Assembly (NCBI GenBank): GCA_030652575.1
Contig: JAUSQI010000125.1
Span: 51,240 to 89,372, forward strand
DNA: 38,133 bases
Source of the DNA: Stagnimonas sp.
GTDB lineage: Bacteria > Pseudomonadota > Gammaproteobacteria > Nevskiales > Nevskiaceae
Reading direction: 5' to 3'
Positions 24,128-31,627 of this stretch are shown in pieces (within the stretch, counting starts at the first letter, position 1; each line of letters starts with the position of its first letter). The notes under the pieces are model-generated. The model made no database searches and was not told the DNA's origin. It saw only the letters and a program-made list of their open reading frames with translations. Both the position numbers and the translations under genes were made by a program.

Positions 24128-25171
24128 ATGTCAACGACGCAGCAGGTGGAGAGCCCAAGAAATCCCGTCGCTGACATTCCGTCGAATTACTCCCGGTTGA
24201 TCGCCCGCGAACTTGGCCTGGTGGTGCGAGAGCTGCCCAGACTCTTGCGCGGCACTGGGCTGGACGTCTCGCAGTTGTTGAGCGAGGACAGTCTGTACAC
24301 CGCAGCCCAACAGATCCGGATTCTGCAAAACGCCCTGGACCTGTCTGGCAAGCCGGAGTTTGGGTTACTACTGGGTAAACGTCTGACTCCGGCGACACAT
24401 GGTGCGATGGGTTTCGTCGCCAATAGCAGCCCGGATTTATTCACCGCGCTGCAGGCGATTCGCACGTTCCTGCCTACCCGTGCGAGTTTCATTCAGGCGG
24501 ACCTGCAGCAGGTTGAAGATCGCCTGGAATGTCTGGTGAATTTTCAGTTGCCGTTGGACGCTGATGTCGAGCGCTGTCTGGCAGATACTGTAGTGAAGGC
24601 ATTCTTTGAGATTGGCGAATTCATCGTAGGTCGGCCCTTGTATGAGGCCGAAGCCTGTTTCGCTCATGCCGCACCGGCATACCACGCCACGTACGTAGAC
24701 TATTTGCCTGGGCCGATTCGCTTCGGCTGCGATCGTTTGATGTTCGTTTTGCCAATGGCGCTCTGCCAGAAACCGAACGCCTCCGCCAATCATGAAAACT
24801 ATCGACTCGCTTTACAGCAATGCGAAGCCATGCTCGCGCGGCTGCAGACTCGTGAGCCGGGCTATCGAACCCGACTCGAAAAAATGATGTTGTCGCGCCC
24901 CCCGGGCACGCTCAGTGAAGACGAGGCGGCTGCTTCCCTGTTCATGAGTAAACGCACCTTGGCTCGCAAGCTCAATCAAGAGAACAGCGGCTTTCGGCAG
25001 ATTCGGGACGAGGTTCTCTCCCGACAGGCAGCCGGCTACTTGTCTGATAGCCAGTTATCGATTGAGGCCATCGCCGCGCTGTTGAATTACCACGACACCG
25101 CGAGCTTCAGGCGCGCCTTCAAACGATGTTTCGGTCAGCCGCCCAATCAGCACAGGCAAGCTATTGGTTAG
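24128..25171 (+). CDS. AraC-family transcriptional regulator of the CYP153A operon
   Basis: A 347-residue regulator. The N-terminal arabinose-binding-like sensor domain of the OruR type (PF12625; LSGKPEFGLLLGKRLTPATHGAMGF) is followed by a C-terminal double helix-turn-helix. This includes DEAAASLFMSKRTLARKLNQ and LSIEAIAALLNYHDTASFRRAF, then KRCFGQPPNQHR. RBS GAGGGGA lies seven bases before ATG 24128. It is divergent from the ferredoxin-P450 operon, the usual arrangement for CYP153 clusters. The phased repeats in the shared intergenic region and the matching element after this gene are its likely targets. The inducer is probably an alkane, fatty acid or derivative (inferred). Confidence 0.93.
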   Translation: MSTTQQVESPRNPVADIPSNYSRLIARELGLVVRELPRLLRGTGLDVSQLLSEDSLYTAAQQIRILQNALDLSGKPEFGLLLGKRLTPATHGAMGFVANSSPDLFTALQAIRTFLPTRASFIQADLQQVEDRLECLVNFQLPLDADVERCLADTVVKAFFEIGEFIVGRPLYEAEACFAHAAPAYHATYVDYLPGPIRFGCDRLMFVLPMALCQKPNASANHENYRLALQQCEAMLARLQTREPGYRTRLEKMMLSRPPGTLSEDEAAASLFMSKRTLARKLNQENSGFRQIRDEVLSRQAAGYLSDSQLSIEAIAALLNYHDTASFRRAFKRCFGQPPNQHRQAIG

Positions 25172-25237
25172 CCGACACTGTGTTCAATAGGCAGACCACG
25201 ACGACCGGGCAAGCCTCCGTCCCGCGCCATCGAGCCA

Positions 25238-25303
25238 TGTCTTAGAAAAGGCCTAGCACTGTCAAAAAATGTCCTCGTCGGCATATCGCTGCCTACCTAC
25301 TAT
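25238..25303 (+). promoter_or_regulatory. Second AraC-type promoter, upstream of transglutaminase-like gene B
   Basis: Positions 25260-25280 repeat exactly, in the same orientation to the gene, the 21-base element of the ferredoxin promoter (TGTC-N6-TGTCC ending TCGTCG). The -35 TCGTCG (25275-25280) is followed after 17 bases by TACTAT (25298-25303), matching the geometry TCGTCG-N17-GACTAT of the ferredoxin promoter. A further TGTC at 25238 lies about two turns upstream, and the fourth half-site is degenerate. Co-regulation by the AraC protein is the simplest explanation. Confidence 0.7.
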
Positions 25304-25351
25304 AGTTTTTTTGCACTGTGCTTTTGCGCCGGCGATATCGCTCTCTATCGA

Positions 25352-26041
25352 ATGAATGCACCCATGAGTCCAGACCCTCGCGATTACTTACCACCCGGCG
25401 ATTTGATCGACAGTGACCACGCCGACGTCAGGACCTTTGCCTGTGACCGCGCCGGTGATGGCGATGACAGGCAACGCGCCGTGCGGCTCTATTACGCTGT
25501 GCGAGATGAAATCCGCTACGACCCCTATAAGTTCTCGCTCGATCCCGCTCACCTGCGCGCCAGCGCTACCCTAGCCGCCGGCAGCGGCTATTGCGTGCCC
25601 AAGGCCGGCCTCCTTGCAGCTTGCGCTCGCGCCATCGGCATCCCCGCGCGTATCGGTTTGGCGGATGTGAAAAACCACCTCGCCAGTCAGCGCTTAGTGG
25701 CTCTGATGCAAACTGACATCTTTTACTTCCACGGCTATACCGAGCTTTGGCTGGACGGTCGCTGGATCAAGGCGACTCCAGTGTTCAACATCGAACTGTG
25801 CGAACGCTTCGGCGTCAAGGCGCTTGAATTCGACGGCCGCGAGGACGCTCTGATGCACGAGTTCGATACCAGCGGGCACCGCCACATGCAGTATCTGACT
25901 GATCACGGCCCCCGCGCAGACCTGCCATTAGCCGAATTGGAGGCTGTTTATCGGAAACACTATCCGGGTCTGCTGGCTGGGCCAGTTGAACTCAAAGGCG
26001 ACATGGCCGCTGAGATCGAACAGGAAAGGGCGCGGAGCTGA
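25352..26041 (+). CDS. Transglutaminase-like protein (paralogue B)
   Basis: A 229-residue paralogue of the gene at 7988. Shared blocks include RAVxLYYAVRD, RYDPY, GYCVxKAxLLAA, HGxxELWxxxRWxKATPxFNxELCxRFG and HMxYL. Cys81 and His127 occupy the transglutaminase nucleophile and histidine positions, while the usual Asp is Thr142. There is no signal peptide. Its promoter shares the AraC element of the CYP153A operon. That ties it to hydrocarbon or fatty-acid oxidation, although no role for such a protein in that pathway is known to me. ATG 25364 is an alternative start. Confidence 0.87.
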   Translation: MNAPMSPDPRDYLPPGDLIDSDHADVRTFACDRAGDGDDRQRAVRLYYAVRDEIRYDPYKFSLDPAHLRASATLAAGSGYCVPKAGLLAACARAIGIPARIGLADVKNHLASQRLVALMQTDIFYFHGYTELWLDGRWIKATPVFNIELCERFGVKALEFDGREDALMHEFDTSGHRHMQYLTDHGPRADLPLAELEAVYRKHYPGLLAGPVELKGDMAAEIEQERARS

Positions 26042-26058
26042 TCGCTTGGAGAGACGGA

Positions 26059-26171
26059 GTGCCCAACAATGATTCCGTGGCGATAGCGAGGCAACTCTGC
26101 GAGCAAGTGCACCATGGCCGGGACCTTGGTGTGAAGGTAGTTAGCGTGGACGGGGATCAAGTCCATACGCG
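26059..26171 (+). pseudogene. Truncated hotdog thioesterase (PaaI-like) N-terminus
   Basis: A clear RBS (GGAGAGACGGA) leads to GTG 26059. The first about 38 codons (IARQLCEQVHHGRDLGVKVV, then SVDGDQVHTR) look like the start of a PaaI-type acyl-CoA thioesterase. After about 26165 the frame loses family resemblance and ends by chance at 26286. The adjoining sequence is the end of another gene (ynfA). It was probably co-transcribed with the transglutaminase-like gene, 17 bases upstream. The assignment rests on a short segment. Confidence 0.45.
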
Positions 26172-26336
26172 ATGGCGAGCGCGAGGGTCTATGCCGCCAA
26201 CGGACGTGTCTACACCTGCTCTGCGCTGGCCTGGCTCTGGATCGCCGATCGCTCTATGCCCGCGACATTCGATCTGGTGGGCTTAGCCAAGATTGCGGTG
26301 GGGTGCGGCATCGTCATTGCAGGCGGGGTGCGCTAG
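26172..26336 (+). pseudogene. C-terminal fragment of a YnfA/UPF0060 membrane protein
   Basis: The frame from 26172 to TAG 26334-26336 encodes about 54 residues, beginning ARVYAANGRVYTCSALAWLW and continuing with TFDLVGLAKIAVGCGIVIAGG. It aligns with the last two helices of E. coli YnfA (GRVYAAYGGVYVCTALLWL, then [21 protein letters not shown]). The first half of the roughly 108-residue protein is missing. It is replaced directly by the truncated thioesterase start, so a deletion fused the two genes here. Confidence 0.7.
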
Positions 26337-26450
26337 CGCCTCCAGCTACTCGCTCATTTTCGACTTCCCGTTACTTGGGCACCGCTGGTCTCACGACATT
26401 GGTCAGCGGCAACGAACTAAGACACAGCAAGAATCACGAGTAGGTTTTTA

Positions 26451-27110
26451 GGTAGTGTCTCAGTTTGACTTGTAAGTGATCGTCTAAGTGATCTTTGAGG
26501 TCAAGTCTGCGATCTCTTCAAGGCTCCATACATGATCTGAAATACGAGCTTCCATCGCGGGAGTGACCCGCAGCGTTTTATGTATGCGCCCGAAGTTGTA
26601 ATGGAGCATGTGCAGAGCAACCGCATGGGCATGGTTCTCCACCTTCTTGGAGAAGCCGTTGGTCAGTCGCGTGAAGCGCCGCATTCCCATTCGGATGGTG
26701 AGGTTCTGCCGCTCGACGTAGCTGGTTGAAATGCGCTTGGGGTCAGGTGTGCCGCAAACGGCCCCCTTGATGACACCACAGCACGCACCGGGGCTGTACC
26801 GCTTCTCTGCGGTCTTGCCGGGCATCTCCTGATAGAGCTTGGAGATGATGCCGTAGTCGATCTCCTGGCCGAAGGCATCTTCAACGGCCTGCAAGTAGGC
26901 CCGGTGCTTGTCAGTCGAGAGCTGCACACGATGCCTCAGCCTGCCAGCCACATCCCCGATAAAGGCTCTGGCAGCCTCGCCACTGCGGTTCGCCACCAGA
27001 TAGCTAGGGATGAGCTTGGTATCGGCGCAAAGGGCCACCCAGGTCCAGACATCGCCGTAGCCAAACACCTCTTTCTTGTCTGGGAGAAAAAGAAGCAATG
27101 CGGACCACGG
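26451..27110 (-). mobile_element. Truncated IS1-type insertion sequence with 5'-deleted transposase
   Basis: The frame ending at 26484 encodes about 205 residues of an IS1-family DDE transposase: FGYGDVWTWVALCADTKLIP, LSTDKHRAYLQAVEDAFG, TSYVERQNLTIRMGMRRFTR and HMLHYNFGRIHKTLRVTPAM. The second Asp and the Glu are present. The N-terminal third, with the DNA-binding region and the first Asp (normally in CDEIWSF), is missing, and an in-frame TAG lies just upstream of WSALLLF (near 27110). A likely left terminal repeat begins at 26451 (GGTAGTGTCTCAGTTTGACT). No matching right end was seen near 27100-27216. The element is probably immobile. Confidence 0.8.
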
Positions 27111-27216
27111 TTGCTAGCCCGCCTCGCAAGACCGGCAAGTCGAGGAGATTCTTGATCTCCTTCGATGTTGGCGAAGGGTAAAGCCAGCAATTTTTCAGGC
27201 ACCTACAACAACGCGA

Positions 27217-27630
27217 TCATGATTGGTTGAGGTGGTAGGTGCTGAAAAAATGGAAGTTGCCAATAACCTGCGATGGGTCTGAAATCACAGTTCGGATTAA
27301 ATCCGGAATCAATGATTTGCCCTCTGGCGGGATCAGTAGTTGTGGCCATATCTCGGCACCGGCGGAGTGGTATGCCCCAAAGTCTTCCACGACGTTCTCG
27401 TTCAACTGTGTGGCGCTATGCGCGTATCCCATAACGACCCCCATCGTATGGCCCTCGCCAGTGGCAAAATAATTAAACGCGGCCGTGAAGAAGGTGGGGT
27501 AGTCGAAGCCTTCAGCCTCAGCAAGTGATACGCAGCCTAAGTCCTCCCTGCGGCGACGTGCTGTTGCATCGATGATGTCGGACAGGGCGTGGGCATCCAC
27601 GCTGAGGTCACTCCTGGATTCTTTGTTCAT
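27217..27630 (-). CDS. Hypothetical protein (137 aa)
   Basis: No family recognised. A 137-residue soluble protein with a charged N-terminus (MNKESRSDLSVDAHALSDII), a central aromatic and Gly segment (FDYPTFFTAAFNYFATGEGH) and an acidic region after residue 75. It starts three bases after the stop of the upstream gene on the same strand, so the two form a pair. An inverted repeat at 27192-27240 (CAGGCACCTAC / GTAGGTGCTG) overlaps its 3' end and could act as a weak terminator. It lies in a lower-GC accessory stretch next to IS debris. Confidence 0.55.
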   Translation of the reverse strand: MNKESRSDLSVDAHALSDIIDATARRRREDLGCVSLAEAEGFDYPTFFTAAFNYFATGEGHTMGVVMGYAHSATQLNENVVEDFGAYHSAGAEIWPQLLIPPEGKSLIPDLIRTVISDPSQVIGNFHFFSTYHLNQS

Positions 27631-27633
27631 GGG

Positions 27634-27972
27634 CTAAGTCCTTCCTTTTTTCTGGCGATAGGTTTGCGCGTAGGCACCCAGAAAAGCGGTCATCGCTTCT
27701 CTGTACTGAAGTACTTCCGGGGGGATCGTGAGGGACAGCTCGCGTGCAATGGCAACCGCGTATTTCAATTGCTTTTCAGTCGGACCCACGATCGGACATT
27801 CCAAGAGAATCGAGATGGCATCCGTGATCCTTCTTGAGAGGTCGGATCTCTCCGCACCAGGCTCTATCGCAATTGACATCAGATCGACTAAGCGCTCCTC
27901 GGCCAAGGCATCCAAGGCCAGTGGTAGTACCAAATCGTGGTCGCCGTAAACTAGTTGGAAGGACACGCACAC
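27634..27972 (-). CDS. Hypothetical protein (112 aa)
   Basis: No family recognised. An acidic, helix-rich 112-residue protein (LALDALAEERLVDLMSIAIEPG, LSRRITDAISILLECP, LKYAVAIARELSLTIPPEVLQYREA). The start used is GTG 27972, with only a weak GCGGGGT upstream; ATG codons further in are possible. It is immediately upstream of, and probably co-transcribed with, the 27217-27630 gene. It is divergent from the XRE regulator across a region with a small palindrome. The arrangement recalls regulator-controlled accessory modules, but no toxin or antitoxin motif is visible. Confidence 0.5.
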   Translation of the reverse strand: MCVSFQLVYGDHDLVLPLALDALAEERLVDLMSIAIEPGAERSDLSRRITDAISILLECPIVGPTEKQLKYAVAIARELSLTIPPEVLQYREAMTAFLGAYAQTYRQKKGRT

Positions 27973-28108
27973 CCCGCGTTCATCTTGATGAGTTCTATGA
28001 ACGTCCGCATCCCTGAAGCTCTACGGCGCGTCGGACTATCCGCTGGCGATCGTTGAGCCATTGCACACAAGTAGCGCCGGCGAAGGGGATTATATGGATC
28101 AAGCGGTC

Positions 28109-28125
28109 ACTTAGGAACTCTAAGT
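28109..28125. promoter_or_regulatory. Small palindrome between XRE gene and divergent gene pair
   Basis: ACTTAG-GAACT-CTAAGT has perfect 6-bp arms with a 5-base centre and sits between the divergent starts at 27972 and 28182. Size and position suit an XRE/Cro-type operator. There is no direct evidence of binding. Confidence 0.35.
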
Positions 28126-28181
28126 ATCTGGAAAGCCGCCAAAAATCCAAGCTGTGACCGCATCCAGCACGGCAGCCCATC

Positions 28182-28508
28182 TTGGCGACATCCGACCAGT
28201 CCCAGAATCCCGTTCCACGGCGCCTGCGCGAGGCCATGGAAAAGACGGGTGTCTCTCAAAAAATGCTGGGCATCCAGTCAGGGATAGATGGCTCTGTGGC
28301 TTCGTCGCGCGTTAACCATTACTGCACGGGCCGGCATGTCCCCAATTTCAGGCTGCTTGAACAAATGGCAGCTGTATTGAAAGTGCCAGTCGCTTTCTTC
28401 TACTGCCCTGAGGACGATCTCGCCAGGCTCCTTGTCAACTACTCAAAATTATCGACTCGTGCGAGGAAAGAACTGGGACGAACTGCTGAACGATTAGTAG
28501 GCGGTTAA
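28182..28508 (+). CDS. XRE-family (Cro/CI-type) regulator
   Basis: A 108-residue protein with an N-terminal helix-turn-helix of XRE type (RRLREAMEKTGVSQKMLGI, then VNHYCTGRHVPNFRLLEQMA and VLKVPVAFFYC). A short helical tail with Arg/Lys follows. The frame has a stop just upstream and no ATG before 28236, so TTG 28182 is the best start; ATG 28236 would cut into the first helix. It probably regulates itself or the divergent hypothetical pair. Confidence 0.75.
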   Translation: MATSDQSQNPVPRRLREAMEKTGVSQKMLGIQSGIDGSVASSRVNHYCTGRHVPNFRLLEQMAAVLKVPVAFFYCPEDDLARLLVNYSKLSTRARKELGRTAERLVGG

Positions 28509-29146
28509 GCTGTGTTCTTGAAACGACTGAAATAAAAAAGTATGGTCGTATTGAATGCCTCTCGCATTATTCGCGGATGCCTTCAACCGCTCTCATACCA
28601 ATCAACTGCGAGACTTGTAATCGACTTTATCCAACCGAATAAATAGCGAATCGCCATAGTTATTCGCGCGAGGCTGAGTATGACTTAGCCAATCTGGCGG
28701 ATAAAATAATTTATATAAAGTTGATAAATAAAACCAAGTTGGCTTAGTTATTCCTATCGGGGATGCAGGCCGATAATCAACAGCAGGACGGCAATGATAA
28801 TAGCGAGCACTGTCGCAGACGGGTAGCGCAGAGACTTAGCTAGCCTACATAAATCTCAGTCCAGCTCATGAGATTTGAAAGCCAGTTCAAACTCTCGAAA
28901 GTGCAAAACGCTGGCGCTGGGCGCTAGTCACTCTATCTGAGCAGTTACAAAACAATAAAGAGTAAACGGATCGCTGCATTTTCCAGCTGCTCTCGTAAAT
29001 CGCTCGAAGTGAAAGTCCTCAACCACATACCAGACGTTTTCAGAGAAATAAAGCGATCGGCAGCAGGATCTAAAATGCCTTCCACCAATAGCATCTTTCT
29101 TCAGTCGACTGCCAAACATACATCAGTCAGACAGAAGGTAAGTAAT
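28509..29146. other. AT-rich gene-poor gap
   Basis: About 640 bases, clearly more AT-rich than the flanks (for example 28701-28735). An imperfect inverted repeat ACTTAGCCAA / TTGGCTTAGT lies at 28683-28692 and 28739-28748. A 63-codon frame (28928-29119, minus) and a minus-strand stretch near 28765-28840 reading LAIIIAVLLLIIG have no convincing start signals. I see no certain gene here. Confidence 0.4.
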
Positions 29147-29713
29147 TTAATTCAGCTCTAAAACCCGCGAATGCTTCGGCAGCGATGCTCTAAGCAATTC
29201 CATTTGATCGAATAAAATTCGTCTGTTCTGCAAAATCAAGCCTTCTTGGTGGGTCGGCGCATAGGGAAGATACAGCAACTCCCATCCTATTTGCTCTAAA
29301 CTAAATGCATCTTTCTTTGCATTGCAAGCGGCACAGCAAGTACAACAATTGAGCCACGTGTCCTTTCCGCCTTTTGATAGGGGGGTAATGTGATCGCGCG
29401 TCATTTCCCTAAAAGCTACTTTGCCACAGTAAGCACACATATTGCGGTCGCGTCTAAACAGTGCGCTATTACTTAGTGGGATTGAGCTCGAATGCCAGCG
29501 CACTGGGCTCTGGCTTGCGATCACTAAAATACTCTTCAGCGTTATTTGGGACTCACGGCCAGTGAACCTGTTCACGCCGCCTTTAAAGGTGAACTCAAAG
29601 TCGCCAAACCCGTAGGAGATTTTCCCCAAGACATCCTGAGTCACAGCATCCTGCCAAGTCAGCCATCTCGAAGGGCGACCGGATGTGTCTACCGCGAGAA
29701 GAAGCTGATTCAT
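29147..29713 (-). CDS. HNH endonuclease (tandem copy 1, intact)
   Basis: A 188-residue protein. Its N-terminal domain is shared with the next two genes (LLLAVDTSGRPSRWLTWQDA, then FTGRESQITLKSILVI). The HNH domain reads NMCAYCGK, TRDHITPLSKGGKDTWLNC and CCAACNAKK, with CxxC knuckles and the catalytic His in RDH. The C-terminal helix region (LLYLPYAPTHQEGLILQNRR, then ILFDQMELL) is complete. It should cut or nick DNA. Such stand-alone HNH proteins may serve mobile elements or defence, but the role is unknown. It is the last of three tandem genes and the only one with all parts intact. Confidence 0.8.
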   Translation of the reverse strand: MNQLLLAVDTSGRPSRWLTWQDAVTQDVLGKISYGFGDFEFTFKGGVNRFTGRESQITLKSILVIASQSPVRWHSSSIPLSNSALFRRDRNMCAYCGKVAFREMTRDHITPLSKGGKDTWLNCCTCCAACNAKKDAFSLEQIGWELLYLPYAPTHQEGLILQNRRILFDQMELLRASLPKHSRVLELN

Positions 29714-29721
29714 GGAGCCCC

Positions 29722-30279
29722 TTAGTGAACTCGTGACTTGAACTGGTTGCTCACACTAGTACGCGCAGTCACGACATCCCAGTAATTAATTGATGTTCTT
29801 GAGGCAGAGCCGCGTACTAGTAATGCTTCTGGCGGGGTTAAGCGGCAGGCCGTCACCACATTCATCCAGCTATTCGCCCCGCCTCTACCCAACGGAGATA
29901 TGTGGTCTCTTGAGAGCTGACATGCTGGCTTTTGCAAGCCGCAGTAACAGCATAGGTTGCGGTCACGTGAGAAGAGTAGCTCGTTGCTCAAAGCCGGCGC
30001 GCACTGCGCCCACGCCCTTGGGTGACGGCCGCGCAGAGCCATGATGCTGCATATAGTTACAGACGATCGCTTGCCAGTTGCCCGCGACTCTCCTCCGTGA
30101 ACTGCGTAAACGGTCTCGCCAACCAGCCGATGGACTTGATTGCCCACTGTATGGGTAACCGCAGACTGCCACGTCAGCCAGCTATGCGGAGCCCCGGTGA
30201 TATCGAGAGCCAAGATCAGTGGATAACCACGCTTGGCATTGTGCGGGGCGGAGACAGCTTCATTCTCAACAGCGTTCAT
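29722..30279 (-). CDS. HNH endonuclease (tandem copy 2, damaged C-terminus)
   Basis: A 185-residue paralogue with the same N-terminal domain (LILALDITGAPHSWLTWQSA, ATGKRSSVTICSIMA) and HNH core (NLCCYCGL, LSRDHISPLGRGGANSWMN). After VVTACR the second zinc-knuckle half (CxxC-N-x-x-K) is missing, and the sequence jumps to LTPPEALLVRG. This suggests an internal deletion of about ten codons and a scrambled tail. It probably cannot hold the structural zinc. Its start overlaps the previous gene's stop by four bases (ATGA) and its stop is eight bases before copy 1, so all three are one transcript. Confidence 0.7.
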   Translation of the reverse strand: MNAVENEAVSAPHNAKRGYPLILALDITGAPHSWLTWQSAVTHTVGNQVHRLVGETVYAVHGGESRATGKRSSVTICSIMALRGRHPRAWAQCAPALSNELLFSRDRNLCCYCGLQKPACQLSRDHISPLGRGGANSWMNVVTACRLTPPEALLVRGSASRTSINYWDVVTARTSVSNQFKSRVH

Positions 30280-31001
30280 GTCACACCTTGAAAAGCTGAT
30301 TCATCTCGTATCAAGGTCGCACCATCGACATCCAAAGCGAGGACATTCGGGAGCTTTAGCGACAGAAAATCAGGAATCTCACAAGCGATTTCCTGTAAGC
30401 AGTCGATATCTGGCGCCTCTTGTTTCGCAGCCGAGCGTGGATGCTCCGCTGCATCGTCACTCTCTAGATCTGACATCTGTGATGTAATCATACATTTAGA
30501 AAGCTGCGAACTACTAGACTCCGAGCAATGTATGTTGGGGTGCGCGGGGTTTTGGGCCAGCAGTTTCATGCCGGCTTCTTCGGGCGTACGCGCGTCCTTG
30601 GCCTGATTGCACTCGCGACAGGCCGTCACACAGTTGAGCCAAGTGGTTTCACCACCGCGCGAGGCAGGCATGACGTGGTCGCGCGTGAGCTGCGTGGGGT
30701 TGTACTGCTCGCCGCAGTAGAGGCAGAGATTGTGATCGCGCTGGAACAGCGTGCGGTTGGTGAGCATGGGCACGCCATGCGTATAGCGCCGACTGCGGTC
30801 GGCCACCGCGATGATCGAACCGATCTCGAAATGCGAACGTTGCCCGGTGCGGGCATTGATGCCGCCTGCGATGGCGAAGCGCTCTTCCCCGGCTTCCCAG
30901 CAGACACGCTTGCGGGCGTAGAGAGTGACCGCCGTCTGCCAGTGAATCCAACCGACTGGCAGGCCGCCTGCATCGAGTTTCAGAATCACGGGAGTAGACA
31001 T
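30276..31001 (-). CDS. HNH endonuclease (tandem copy 3, replaced C-terminus)
   Basis: The first about 165 of 241 residues are a complete paralogue: VILKLDAGGLPVGWIHWQTA, RTGQRSHFEIGSIIAV, NLCLYCGEQ, LTRDHVMPASRGGETTWLNC, VTACRECNQAKD. Instead of the usual C-terminal helices it runs into a Ser/Glu-rich stretch. It then reaches LKLPNVLALDVDGATLIRDE, which resembles the start of another copy of the same domain. This looks like recombination between tandem copies. It is the first gene of the three-gene array. No strong RBS is visible before ATG 31001. Confidence 0.75.
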   Translation of the reverse strand: MSTPVILKLDAGGLPVGWIHWQTAVTLYARKRVCWEAGEERFAIAGGINARTGQRSHFEIGSIIAVADRSRRYTHGVPMLTNRTLFQRDHNLCLYCGEQYNPTQLTRDHVMPASRGGETTWLNCVTACRECNQAKDARTPEEAGMKLLAQNPAHPNIHCSESSSSQLSKCMITSQMSDLESDDAAEHPRSAAKQEAPDIDCLQEIACEIPDFLSLKLPNVLALDVDGATLIRDESAFQGVT

Positions 31002-31160
31002 GTCTGAAATCTAAGCAATTCAGACACTTTGCGCCAGCCCTTGCAGCGACAGGTCACGATATCTTCACGCGCAGGCCGACTGCACCGTGGGCGGTTTTCT
31101 CTAAGGCCTGTGAGGTTTTTATCACTGCCCGCTTGGGCGGTGCCAGAACACGCTGGTGGC

Positions 31161-31601
31161 ATGTTCAAAGCCACCCGCCTACGCGCTGTTATCACCACTG
31201 CCCTGCTGCTGTCGGGTTTCTGCGCCATCACCACCGCGCGCGCGGCCGCACCGGCGGAGCCTTTGAAGGTGCTCGTGTTCTGGGGCAGCTTTTGCAGCAA
31301 CTGCCCGGCTGTGATGCGCCAGATGGATGCTCTCCGCGAGCAGTACGGCGACCGCAACGTGCAGTTCGTGGCCGTGAGTCTGGAAGGCGAAGAAGCGCCA
31401 CAGCAGTATCTGGCACGCAAGGGGTACGGATTCCATATCAAGACCGATGGCGATGCGCTGCTGGCGCGCTACCAGGCCGTGGGCGTGCCCTGGGTGGTGC
31501 TCACCGATGCAGCGGGCAACGCGATCGCCAATCCCTCGCGCGGCGGTGCACCGCGCGAGGTAGCCGACAAACTCAGGCTCGAATTGGACTTGCGCACCTA
31601 G
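31161..31601 (+). CDS. Periplasmic thioredoxin-like protein (TlpA type)
   Basis: A 146-residue protein with a signal peptide (MFKATRLRAVITTALLLSGF, ending near ARAAA) and a thioredoxin fold. The active site is FWGSFCSNCPA (Cys45, Cys48), and the cis-Pro loop is VGVPWVVLTD. The open frame begins at 31029, but the ATG at 31161 gives a proper signal peptide and is preferred. It probably exchanges disulphides in the periplasm. It converges with the barrel gene at 31628; the short space between holds two palindromes, GCCCTTAAGGGC and GCAGCGCTGC. Confidence 0.85.
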   Translation: MFKATRLRAVITTALLLSGFCAITTARAAAPAEPLKVLVFWGSFCSNCPAVMRQMDALREQYGDRNVQFVAVSLEGEEAPQQYLARKGYGFHIKTDGDALLARYQAVGVPWVVLTDAAGNAIANPSRGGAPREVADKLRLELDLRT

Positions 31602-31624
31602 CCCTTAAGGGCCCGCAGCGCTGC
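31601..31624. terminator. Two small palindromes between convergent genes
   Basis: GCCCTTAAGGGC (31601-31612) and GCAGCGCTGC (31615-31624) are perfect palindromes between the converging stops at 31601 and 31628. They lack U-runs, so if they terminate transcription they do so weakly. Confidence 0.3.
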
Positions 31625-31627
31625 ATC

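Noticed and set aside
27130-27160. Hairpin GGAGAT-TCTTG-ATCTCC as the right end of the IS element
   Set aside because: It does not match the left-end sequence at 26451 and lacks a target duplication, so it cannot be called a terminal repeat.
28764-28840. Possible tiny membrane peptide on the minus strand (LAIIIAVLLLIIGLHPR)
   Set aside because: It resembles very small hydrophobic proteins, but only a weak GTG start without RBS is available and the frame is closed a short way upstream.
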